From positions 1-13,642 of the forward strand of contig CAMBOZ010000029.1 of assembly GCA_945869505.1 (NCBI GenBank): a stretch of 13,642 bases of DNA, read 5' to 3'. Shown here one piece after another: positions 1 to 5,892 of the stretch. The position numbers and the translations under genes are program-made. Origin of the DNA: Bifidobacterium breve. GTDB lineage: Bacteria; Actinomycetota; Actinomycetes; Nanopelagicales; Nanopelagicaceae. The stretch's first letter is position 1. Each line of letters starts with the position of its first letter. The notes under the pieces were generated by a model, which saw only the letters and a program-made list of their open reading frames with translations, did no database searches and was not told the origin of the DNA.

Positions 1-2
1 TT

Positions 3-86
3 GATTCAGCGTGGATAGTTTTAAATAAAGTCCGCTATCTAATCTCTGGGATAGATGGAAAATTGGTCTCTCTTCGCGCTGCTTAA
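3..86 (+). CDS. Possible C-terminal end of a rightward gene (partial)
   Basis: Frame 3 of the plus strand is open from the window edge to a TAA at 84-86 and gives 27 residues ending in G-K-L-V-S-L-R-A-A. The other two plus frames stop at once or within 18 bases. The stop abuts the stop codon of the leftward secreted-protein gene with no gap, and both sit in the loop of a GC-rich inverted repeat, which fits a pair of convergent genes. The C-terminus (S-L-R-A-A) resembles that of the opposing gene (I-L-R-A-A-G-R), so it may be the tail of a related beta-strand-rich protein. The fragment is too short to assign a family. An open run of this length is not rare by chance, and one minus-strand frame is also open here. 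Confidence 0.4.
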   Translation, partial: DSAWIVLNKVRYLISGIDGKLVSLRAA

Positions 87-104
87 TTAACGACCTGCAG
101 CGCG
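75..104. terminator. Stem-loop across convergent stop codons
   Basis: A perfect 8-bp inverted repeat, CGCGCTGC at 75-82 and GCAGCGCG at 97-104, encloses a 14-base loop that contains both stop codons (TAA 84-86 and TTA 87-89) and the palindrome TTAATTAA. It could end transcription from either side. Neither strand has a run of T immediately after the stem, so it is not a classical intrinsic terminator; actinobacterial terminators often lack a strong U-tract. Both arms also encode R-A-A at the ends of the two reading frames, so the symmetry may come partly from coding sequence. Confidence 0.45.
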
Positions 105-1289
105 CAAAATATCTCCAGAGGAAGTTAAAACTACAAGCCCAGCTTCTGCAGAGTATCCCGCTGCAAAAGGAGTGCTTAATAGTAACTCTGTAAATGCACC
201 AATCAGTATTCCTTTGCTATCAAATTGAAGTGCAATAGATTGTCCTTTTCTCACCTTGAATCCTGTAATGCCCTTCAATGAGGCAGTCGGTTCGAAAATC
301 GCAAATACGGAACCGTTCGCTCCGGGAGCAGCCAAGCTAGTTCCGGTAGACGCAAATCGAGTTGTCCAAGTTGGGGCAAACGAAGGATTAAATTTTGTTA
401 TCGCTGTTTCAATTTTTGTACCACTCTTTACCACACCTGTTAAAAAGTTTGTAGCAGTTGCGCTCTGCCAATCACGTATTGCTCCTGCAGCGGAGCTGCG
501 CACAACTTTAGAAATTGAACCGGTTTTAGAAACTTTCAGCAAAATGCCATCAACTTTGCCCGCTAACTTTTTACCGCCTAGCGTTTCGCTGCTAGATCCA
601 AATAGCGAAGTAGAGCCATCTACACCACGGAAAATAGCGCTGAATTTACTTTTGATTGTTCCGATTTTTATTTCTTTTTCTAACTTTCCTGCTCTAACTA
701 AAGCAAGAGATTGTCCATTATCTCGCGATAGCAATACTGACGCACCTGATGTATTAACCGAAATTCCATCAACGAGTGCTGGTTGAGTAGTTTTCAAATC
801 TATTTGTGACAATAAATCACCTAATGGCGAAAATTGCCACAAGGAAATATTCTTCATGTCACCGCGCAGCTCAATCGGATTTTCCACCGTTACCGAATCT
901 GGATTAAGCGCACCAGCAATGGCGGTCGCAGTCTCTGGAATTGATGCAGAAGCGCTATTTCCTATTAACCAGATTGAGCCCTGGGTATCAACGCATATTG
1001 CAGTTGCGACCTCATCTCGGCCAGAATCAACGGTTTTTGACCAGATCTGTGCACCTGCAAAGTCGATGGCGCGAAGCTGAATATCTGAGCTCTGTCCAAC
1101 TATGTTGGCATAAGTAATTATCGCTTTATTCGTTACGACCATTCCTTCAGCGGTTGCATCTTTGGTTAATTGCACAAAGGACTTTGTTGCAATCGTTTTA
1201 GGTGCAGCTTGCGCAGATGACGTAATTGCAACTGCAAATGCAATTGCTACGAGAGTGGATTTTTTAAGCAAGTTCTTGGGAGCGATCAC
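87..1289 (-). CDS. Secreted beta-propeller-like repeat protein, function unknown
   Basis: A 400-residue protein with a clear Sec signal peptide: a short n-region with lysines (residues 5-10), a hydrophobic core L-V-A-I-A-F-A-V-A-I around 13-22, and an A-Q-A-type cleavage site near residue 28. The mature part is rich in Ser, Thr, Ala and Gly and shows about five loose repeats of 40-50 residues. The first (about 68-112) has D-x2-G-x2-I-W followed by A-T-A-I-x-V-D-x2-G-x-I-W-L-I-G, the pattern of SBBP/beta-propeller blades; later ones read L-W-Q-F-S-P-L-G-D, L-L-K-V-S-K-T-G and L-Q-F-D-S-K-G. No lipobox, sortase signal or C-terminal anchor is seen, so an exported or loosely surface-bound protein is likely. 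The GTG start lies inside the end of proC and overlaps it by 26 bp; GAAGG six bases upstream supports this start over an in-frame TTG six codons later. Probably co-transcribed with proC. The fold is inferred from the repeat pattern; no function is recognised. Confidence 0.8.
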   Translation of the reverse strand: MIAPKNLLKKSTLVAIAFAVAITSSAQAAPKTIATKSFVQLTKDATAEGMVVTNKAIITYANIVGQSSDIQLRAIDFAGAQIWSKTVDSGRDEVATAICVDTQGSIWLIGNSASASIPETATAIAGALNPDSVTVENPIELRGDMKNISLWQFSPLGDLLSQIDLKTTQPALVDGISVNTSGASVLLSRDNGQSLALVRAGKLEKEIKIGTIKSKFSAIFRGVDGSTSLFGSSSETLGGKKLAGKVDGILLKVSKTGSISKVVRSSAAGAIRDWQSATATNFLTGVVKSGTKIETAITKFNPSFAPTWTTRFASTGTSLAAPGANGSVFAIFEPTASLKGITGFKVRKGQSIALQFDSKGILIGAFTELLLSTPFAAGYSAEAGLVVLTSSGDILRAAGR

Positions 1290-2073
1290 GTGCTGCCTTC
1301 ATCGCTTTAGCTACTACCTCAGAAATATCAGAATCGTTAAATGAATTGAGTGCTGCAAAAGTTGTGCCGTTAGGGCTAGTTACCTTTTCACGTAGCGTTG
1401 TTGGACTATCCCCTGATTGATCAAGTAACTTTGCGGCACCAACCATTGTTTGAATAGTTAATGTGGTTGCATCAGCGTGTGAAAGACCAAGTGCGACCGC
1501 GCCTTCAACCATCGCTTCTACAAATCTAAAGAAGTATGCGGGTCCAGAACCACTGGTTGCGGTGACGGCATCCTGCAGTTCTTCATTGACTTCAATTACT
1601 TTTCCTACGGCGCCTAAGAAGCCAAGGACAAATTGACGCTGTTCCGCAGTTACAAGAGAACAACAAGATATAGCCGCCATGCCGGCGCCCACCAAAGTTG
1701 GAGTGTTTGGCATTACCCTGATTACAGGGTTGGCTTTAGTTCCAATTAAATCGGCGATTCCCTGAATATGCTTACCCGCGACGAAGGATATGACCAAGCA
1801 TCCCGGGCGAATCTCTGTCTTAATCTCTTGAAGAACCGCTGCCATATCTTGTGGTTTTACTACCAATAAAATCATGTCGCATTTAGCAATGTTTTCACTG
1901 AGCGGTGCCCTTGATACTTTATAACGGTCTATTAACTCGAGTGCTCGCTCTTCGCGCTTTTCAGAGATAGTGATCGCACGAGGTGAAATTCCATATGTAA
2001 TCAACGCGGAGATAAGGGCTTCGCCCATTACTCCGGCACCTATGACAGCAACCTGTTTTTCTGAATTAGCCAT
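1264..2073 (-). CDS. proC: Pyrroline-5-carboxylate reductase
   Basis: Catalyses the last step of proline biosynthesis, NAD(P)H-dependent reduction of 1-pyrroline-5-carboxylate to L-proline, in the cytoplasm. At 269 residues it is the usual family length. The N-terminus carries the Rossmann motif I-G-A-G-V-M-G-E-A (11-19). The nucleotide/substrate region V-I-R-V-M-P-N-T-P follows at 117-125. The C-terminal dimerisation domain has the family signature T-A-T-S-G-S-G-P-A-Y-F-F at 171-182 and L-R-E-K-V-T-S-P-N-G-T-T at 227-238, all intact. The ATG start has no Shine-Dalgarno, but a TACTCT hexamer sits exactly at -12 to -7, so the mRNA is probably leaderless. The gene is divergent from the cysteine-rich protein gene across 30 bp, and its 3' end overlaps the start of the secreted-protein gene. 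No other proline gene is visible nearby. Identification is secure. Confidence 0.96.
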   Translation of the reverse strand: MANSEKQVAVIGAGVMGEALISALITYGISPRAITISEKREERALELIDRYKVSRAPLSENIAKCDMILLVVKPQDMAAVLQEIKTEIRPGCLVISFVAGKHIQGIADLIGTKANPVIRVMPNTPTLVGAGMAAISCCSLVTAEQRQFVLGFLGAVGKVIEVNEELQDAVTATSGSGPAYFFRFVEAMVEGAVALGLSHADATTLTIQTMVGAAKLLDQSGDSPTTLREKVTSPNGTTFAALNSFNDSDISEVVAKAMKAARDRSQELA

Positions 2074-2079
2074 AGCGAA

Positions 2080-2110
2080 AGAGTACGCGTAGGCTCTGCA
2101 CCTATGTCAG
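2080..2110 (-). promoter_or_regulatory. Predicted leaderless promoter of proC
   Basis: On the minus strand TACTCT (2080-2085) fits the actinobacterial -10 pattern TANNNT and ends six bases before the ATG, putting the predicted transcription start on the A of the start codon. CTGACA (2105-2110), five of six bases matching TTGACA, lies 19 bases upstream as a possible -35, inside the first codons of the divergent gene. There is no Shine-Dalgarno. Prediction from sequence only. Confidence 0.55.
2090..2095 (+). promoter_or_regulatory. Predicted -10 element of the cysteine-rich protein gene
   Basis: TAGGCT fits TANNNT and ends eight bases before the ATG at 2104, predicting a start of transcription near 2102 and a leader of only about two bases. 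It lies 4 bp from the opposing proC -10; the two hexamers share the palindrome TACGCGTA (2084-2091), so the two promoters are back to back. No good -35 is seen. Confidence 0.4.
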
Positions 2111-2913
2111 AAATAAAGCCAGGTTTCGCACGCGATTGGGTGGAATTTACCGACCCCAATGATGAGGAAGAAATCTTTAAATGCGACCTCACTTGGCTCA
2201 CTTCATATTGGACCTGTATTTATGGCGATGGCTGTAAAGGTGTATTTGAGAATCGACCAAACGCGGGTTGCTGCACAGAAGGTGCGATGTATTCCGATCA
2301 AGATGATGAAGAACGCGTTCGTAAAGCAGCGGCAGATTTAACTCCAGAAATGTGGCAGTTCTTTGATCAAGCCCGTCCCAAGAAACCAAATGGACAACTT
2401 CGTATTTCAGATTTAGATGAAGATAAAGAACGTAAGACTCGCACTATTGATGACGGATGTATTTTCTTAAACCGTAAGGGTTATGAGGCTCCCGGATTCA
2501 CTGGTTCATTTGGATGCGTATTGCACCACTTGGCACAAAAAGAGAATCGCCACTTCGTTGACACTAAACCAGATGTTTGCTGGCAGCTTCCGCTTCGTCG
2601 CAGTTTTGAAACACGCGAAGTCGGCGAGCGCGAATATTCAATTACCGTAATCGGTGAGTACGAACGCCTTGCTTGGGGAGATGGCGGAGATGATTTCTAT
2701 TGGTACTGCACTAGCAACCCTGATGCACACGTCGGAAGCGAACCGGTTTACATTTCTAACCGCACTGAATTGCAAGCGCTTATGGGAGAGGCGGCATATG
2801 CCGTCCTCGCTGAACATTGCGATAAGCGCGTTAAAGGAATTAACGATGCTAAAGCGCGCTCACTTCCACTCTTTGTTATTCAACACCCAGCATCCGTTGC
2901 CGCTGGGAAGTAG
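2104..2913 (+). CDS. Conserved cysteine-rich protein, possible YkgJ/DUF3109-like metal-cluster protein
   Basis: A 269-residue soluble protein with no signal peptide or membrane segment. It has ten cysteines, at 27, 38, 44, 56, 57, 119, 138, 159, 202 and 239. The spaced elements N-A-G-C-C-T-E-G (53-60), D-D-G-C-I-F-L (116-122), F-G-C-V-L-H-H (136-142) and K-P-D-V-C-W-Q-L-P (155-163) resemble the C-x-F-L ... C-x-L-H ... K-P-x2-C-x2-(F/L)-P layout of YkgJ and DUF3109 proteins, thought to bind zinc or an iron-sulfur cluster. That link is inferred from spacing, not an alignment. The N-terminal third is acidic, with D/E runs near 18-23 and 65-70. The ATG start has no Shine-Dalgarno and a -10-like hexamer eight bases upstream. 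It is first in a rightward group with radA 26 bp downstream, which may hint at a role related to DNA maintenance or redox, but the neighbours do not prove this. The CDS is well supported by codon use and domain-like conservation; the function is unknown. Confidence 0.85.
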   Translation: MSEIKPGFARDWVEFTDPNDEEEIFKCDLTWLTSYWTCIYGDGCKGVFENRPNAGCCTEGAMYSDQDDEERVRKAAADLTPEMWQFFDQARPKKPNGQLRISDLDEDKERKTRTIDDGCIFLNRKGYEAPGFTGSFGCVLHHLAQKENRHFVDTKPDVCWQLPLRRSFETREVGEREYSITVIGEYERLAWGDGGDDFYWYCTSNPDAHVGSEPVYISNRTELQALMGEAAYAVLAEHCDKRVKGINDAKARSLPLFVIQHPASVAAGK

Positions 2914-2927
2914 TCAGCCCTACCCTC

Positions 2928-2933
2928 TAGAGT
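2928..2933 (+). promoter_or_regulatory. Predicted leaderless -10 element of radA
   Basis: TAGAGT fits TANNNT and lies exactly at -12 to -7 relative to the ATG at 2940, so transcription probably starts on the A of that codon. This supports ATG 2940 over the TTG at 2934, which would lie between the -10 and the transcription start. It would give radA its own promoter in addition to read-through from upstream. No -35 match was found. Confidence 0.5.
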
Positions 2934-2939
2934 TTGCGT

Positions 2940-4304
2940 ATGGCCAAAGTCGAGAAGGATCCATTCCGCTGTTCTGAATGCGGTTGGGGCTCCCAAAAAT
3001 GGGTTGGTCGATGCGGTGAATGCCAAGCCTGGGGCAGCGTTGAAGAACTCGCTGCACCTAAGAAACTCTCGCTTGTCCCCGGAAAAGTTACTCACGCGGC
3101 GACACCTATCGGTGATGTTGATCTTTCTTCTGCACGTGCCCGCGCAACAGGTGTCTCTGAATTAGATCGTGTACTCGGCGGTGGATTGGTTCCTGGAGCT
3201 GCAATTCTTCTCGCTGGCGAACCCGGCGTCGGTAAATCAACTCTTCTCTTATCTGTTGCAGCGCAAACAGCCGGTAAGGGAATCCCCGCCCTGTACATCA
3301 GCGGTGAAGAATCGGCATCGCAAGTTCGCTTACGCGCTGAACGCATTAATGCAGTTGATCCCAAATTATTTTTAGCATCTGAAACCGATCTCGGCGCAGT
3401 TATTGCACATATTGATTCGGTTAAGCCCGAACTTTTAATTATTGATAGCGTTCAAACAATTGGTTCATCAGCCGCCGATGGCTCACCAGGTGGCGTCACT
3501 CAAGTTCGCGAAGTTGCAGGCGCACTCATCCGCATCTGTAAAGATCGTGATATCACTTTGCTTCTCGTTGGCCACGTTACAAAAGATGGTTCTATCGCAG
3601 GCCCACGCTTGCTCGAACATATAGTTGATGTAGTTCTGCAATTCGAAGGTGAACGTCACTCTCGACTTCGCTTAATCCGCGCAATTAAAAATCGTTTTGG
3701 CGCATCAGATGAAGTTGGTTGCTTTGATTTAAGTGACACCGGAATCGAAAGTGTGCTCGACCCAACCGGACTCTTTACTTCTCGCCATGCCGAACCAGTG
3801 CCAGGTACTTGTGTAACTGTGACTCTGGAAGGCCGCCGCCCACTTCTTGCTGAAATTCAAGCGTTGGTTAGCCAAGGTCGCGAAAATGATTTTGGAAATG
3901 CTCGTCGCGTCACTAGTGGACTTGATTCCGCGCGAACATCAATGACTTTGGCAGTACTTGAACTTCGCGCCAATGTGCGCGTCGGTGGCCGTGATGTATA
4001 TGCCGCAACAGTCGGTGGAATGAAGATGTCAGAGCCTGCCGCAGATCTTGCACTCGCTCTCGCTGTTGCATCTGCTGCAAAAGCTTTAGCGCTACCTGCA
4101 GATTTAGTTGCGATCGGTGAAGTTGGTCTGGCCGGTGAAATTCGCAAAGTAAGCGGTGTCTCACGTCGCTTGGCCGAGGCTTATCGTTTAGGTTTCAAGC
4201 GCGCACTCGTGCCAGCAGGTAGTGATGTAAAAATCGATGGCATGGAGATCTTTGAAGTATCTCGCCTTGATCAAGCGCTGCAGCGTGTAAAAATTAACCC
4301 ATGA
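2940..4304 (+). CDS. radA: DNA repair protein RadA (Sms)
   Basis: A RecA-like DNA-dependent ATPase/helicase that promotes branch migration during homologous recombination and repair. From ATG 2940 it is 454 residues, normal for the family. Order of domains: a C4 zinc finger with cysteines 11, 14, 25 and 28 (C-x2-C-x10-C-x2-C); the RecA-like ATPase with Walker A G-E-P-G-V-G-K-S-T (93-101) and Walker B L-L-I-I-D-S (165-170); the RadA-specific K-N-R-F-G motif (250-254); and a C-terminal Lon-like (S16) domain from about 270, including L-V-A-I-G-E-V-G-L-A-G-E-I-R. An upstream in-frame TTG at 2934 would add two residues, but the -10 placement favours 2940. The stop codon overlaps the next gene's start (ATGA). 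In many actinobacteria disA follows radA; here a FAD-linked oxidase does. Confidence 0.96.
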   Translation: MAKVEKDPFRCSECGWGSQKWVGRCGECQAWGSVEELAAPKKLSLVPGKVTHAATPIGDVDLSSARARATGVSELDRVLGGGLVPGAAILLAGEPGVGKSTLLLSVAAQTAGKGIPALYISGEESASQVRLRAERINAVDPKLFLASETDLGAVIAHIDSVKPELLIIDSVQTIGSSAADGSPGGVTQVREVAGALIRICKDRDITLLLVGHVTKDGSIAGPRLLEHIVDVVLQFEGERHSRLRLIRAIKNRFGASDEVGCFDLSDTGIESVLDPTGLFTSRHAEPVPGTCVTVTLEGRRPLLAEIQALVSQGRENDFGNARRVTSGLDSARTSMTLAVLELRANVRVGGRDVYAATVGGMKMSEPAADLALALAVASAAKALALPADLVAIGEVGLAGEIRKVSGVSRRLAEAYRLGFKRALVPAGSDVKIDGMEIFEVSRLDQALQRVKINP

Positions 4305-5653
4305 GCCATCTCGCAGCGCTTTCCAAACTGCTTGGCCCAGATGCATCGCTGATCTCTGATCCTGATATCACTACTTCTTATTCACGAGATCAAGCACCAT
4401 TTGCAAAGAGCGCTCCACCGTTTGCCGTATTGCTCGCCCGCAGTGCTGAGGAGATTTCGATTGCCTTGAAATACGCCAATGAAAACAAGATTCCTGTTGT
4501 GACCCGTGGCGCGGGCAGTGGTTTATCTGGCGGGGCCAATGCAACAGCAGATTCGCTAGTTATCTCACTCGAAAAGATGAATCAGATAATTGAAATAGAT
4601 GCTGCAAATCAGATAGCCAGGGTGCAAGCCGGCGTAATTAATCTTGATCTTGATATCGCGGCAAGCAAACTCGGTTTGGCTTACCTGCCAGATCCAGCAA
4701 GTCGTGATTGGTCTTCGCTTGGCGGCAACGCCGCAACTAACGCAGGCGGCATGTGTTGCGTTAAATATGGGGTTACTTCAGCACATGTGCGCGCAATGCA
4801 AGTTGTATTGGCAAGCGGTGAAATCATTGAGTTAGGTAAAGCCACCAAAAAATCTGTTACTACCTACGACTTACTTCATTTGTTTATTGGTTCAGAAGGA
4901 ACGCTGGGCATCATCACTGAGTTAACTTTGAATCTAGTGGTTCGCCCAGCGCCGCCGGCAACTTTAATTGCTACATTTCATAATATAAAGAACGCTGCGG
5001 CAGCGGCAGCTTCATTGCTGCAATACCGACCATCAATGTTAGAAATCGTTGATCAGACAACACTCAAGGCAGTTGAGGCGTGGCATCCGCTCGGTTTTGA
5101 AGTCGCAGGAGCTGTTTTATTGATGCAGCTCGATGAAAATCATGCGCTTTGTGAAGTTGCTTTAGAGACTTGTAAAGGCTTTGATCTCATTGACGGTATT
5201 TATTCTGATAATCCGAATGATGCCGCAGATTTAATTCGTGTTCGCAAGATGGCATATCCAGCACTCGAAAGAATGGGCGCAACTTTGCTTGATGATGTGG
5301 CTCTTCCAATCACAAAGATCGCTGAGTTTGTGGAAAAAGTAGAAGAGTTAAGTAAGAGAAGTAATTTGGTGATTGGAATTTTTGGCCATGCTGGTGATGG
5401 AAATATGCACCCAACGATCGTTCACGATCACGGAGATGCTGCAGCAGCAGAGCGCGCGCAACTGGCTTTTAATGAGATTGTGGAAATAGCACAGTCGCTA
5501 GGCGGATCTGCAAGTGGTGAGCACGGAATTGGTTCCATTAAAGCCGGCTTCGTCGCCAACGAAACCTCAGCGAAAGTGATTGAGTTACAGCGCGCAGTAA
5601 AGAAGGTATTCGATCTGAATTCAATTCTGAATCCAGGCAAGAAGATTCCTTAA
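4301..5653 (+). CDS. FAD-binding 2-hydroxy-acid dehydrogenase, GlcD-type
   Basis: A 450-residue flavoprotein of the vanillyl-alcohol-oxidase/PCMH superfamily, likely oxidising a 2-hydroxy acid such as glycolate or D-lactate. The N-terminal FAD-binding domain has V-T-R-G-A-G-S-G-L-S-G-G (67-78) and the P-D-P-A-S-R-D ... G-G-N-A-A-T-N-A-G-G stretch (130-150), plus G-S-E-G-T-L-G-I-I-T. The C-terminal FAD-oxidase domain has the catalytic-region motif H-A-G-D-G-N-M-H-P (363-371), S-G-E-H-G-I-G (405-411) and ends L-N-P-G-K-K-I-P, all typical. It has no signal peptide or Fe-S domain, so it is a GlcD-like single subunit; GlcE/GlcF partners are not in the window. The start overlaps the radA stop by 4 bp with no obvious ribosome binding site, implying translational coupling. 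The exact substrate cannot be read from sequence: glycolate, D-lactate and D-2-hydroxyglutarate enzymes share these motifs. Confidence 0.9.
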   Translation: MSHLAALSKLLGPDASLISDPDITTSYSRDQAPFAKSAPPFAVLLARSAEEISIALKYANENKIPVVTRGAGSGLSGGANATADSLVISLEKMNQIIEIDAANQIARVQAGVINLDLDIAASKLGLAYLPDPASRDWSSLGGNAATNAGGMCCVKYGVTSAHVRAMQVVLASGEIIELGKATKKSVTTYDLLHLFIGSEGTLGIITELTLNLVVRPAPPATLIATFHNIKNAAAAAASLLQYRPSMLEIVDQTTLKAVEAWHPLGFEVAGAVLLMQLDENHALCEVALETCKGFDLIDGIYSDNPNDAADLIRVRKMAYPALERMGATLLDDVALPITKIAEFVEKVEELSKRSNLVIGIFGHAGDGNMHPTIVHDHGDAAAAERAQLAFNEIVEIAQSLGGSASGEHGIGSIKAGFVANETSAKVIELQRAVKKVFDLNSILNPGKKIP

Positions 5654-5727
5654 ATAACCCCCATTTTTCACTCTCTCAAAACGCAGAAAATGGCTTTTTG
5701 AGTTGGTGTTTAAGCCAAGATAAAGGC

Positions 5728-5889
5728 ATGGGCATCGAAGATATTGAAATTCCAGAAGTGCCAATTCCTGTTCGGATACTTGCTGAAAAGCGCACAGCTG
5801 CGCGTCGCGCCCAAAGAGCCCAAGCTAAAAAGCAGGTCCGCAGAAAAGTGCGCAGTACAGCAGGCAAGTCCGTTAAGAAAGCCAGCTAA
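5728..5889 (+). CDS. Small highly basic protein, unrecognised
   Basis: A 53-residue ORF with an acidic, proline-containing head (M-G-I-E-D-I-E-I-P-E-V-P-I-P) and a tail from residue 20 of almost only K, R, A, Q, S, T and V, ending A-G-K-S-V-K-K-A-S. The tail has about 17 Lys/Arg and would form a charged helix or disordered arm like the C-termini of nucleoid-associated or ribosome-associated proteins. The frame is open further upstream to a TTG at 5698, but ATG 5728 starts the sensible sequence. AAAGG lies only one base before the ATG, too close for a normal Shine-Dalgarno; CAAGAT at -12 to -7 is a weak leaderless -10 candidate. It ends 3 bp from the convergent clpC stop. It lacks the R-G-R AT-hook and beta-rich dimerisation domain of Lsr2. 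Whether it is translated is uncertain; the skewed composition and clean fit between neighbours argue for a real gene. Confidence 0.6.
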   Translation: MGIEDIEIPEVPIPVRILAEKRTAARRAQRAQAKKQVRRKVRSTAGKSVKKAS

Positions 5890-5892
5890 TTT

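Noticed and set aside
1..90. Minus-strand extension of a gene through the left edge
   Set aside because: One minus frame is open here, but it has no start codon or recognisable sequence, and the secreted-protein gene stops at 87-89.
256..786. 176-codon plus-strand open frame opposite the secreted protein
   Set aside because: The minus-strand frame has a clean signal peptide and repeat structure; the plus frame shows no domain, no ribosome binding site and biased shadow composition.
2934..2939. TTG at 2934 as the radA start
   Set aside because: It falls between the -10 hexamer and the predicted transcription start; ATG 2940 fits better.
5675..5702. Inverted repeat CTCAAAA/TTTTGAG after the GlcD-like gene as a terminator
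   Set aside because: The stem is only 7 bp, AT-rich, with a 14-base loop and no T-run after it; too weak to call.
5728..5889. Basic ORF as a truncated Lsr2
   Set aside because: It lacks the R-G-R AT-hook and the beta-strand/helix dimerisation part, and the acidic head is unlike Lsr2.
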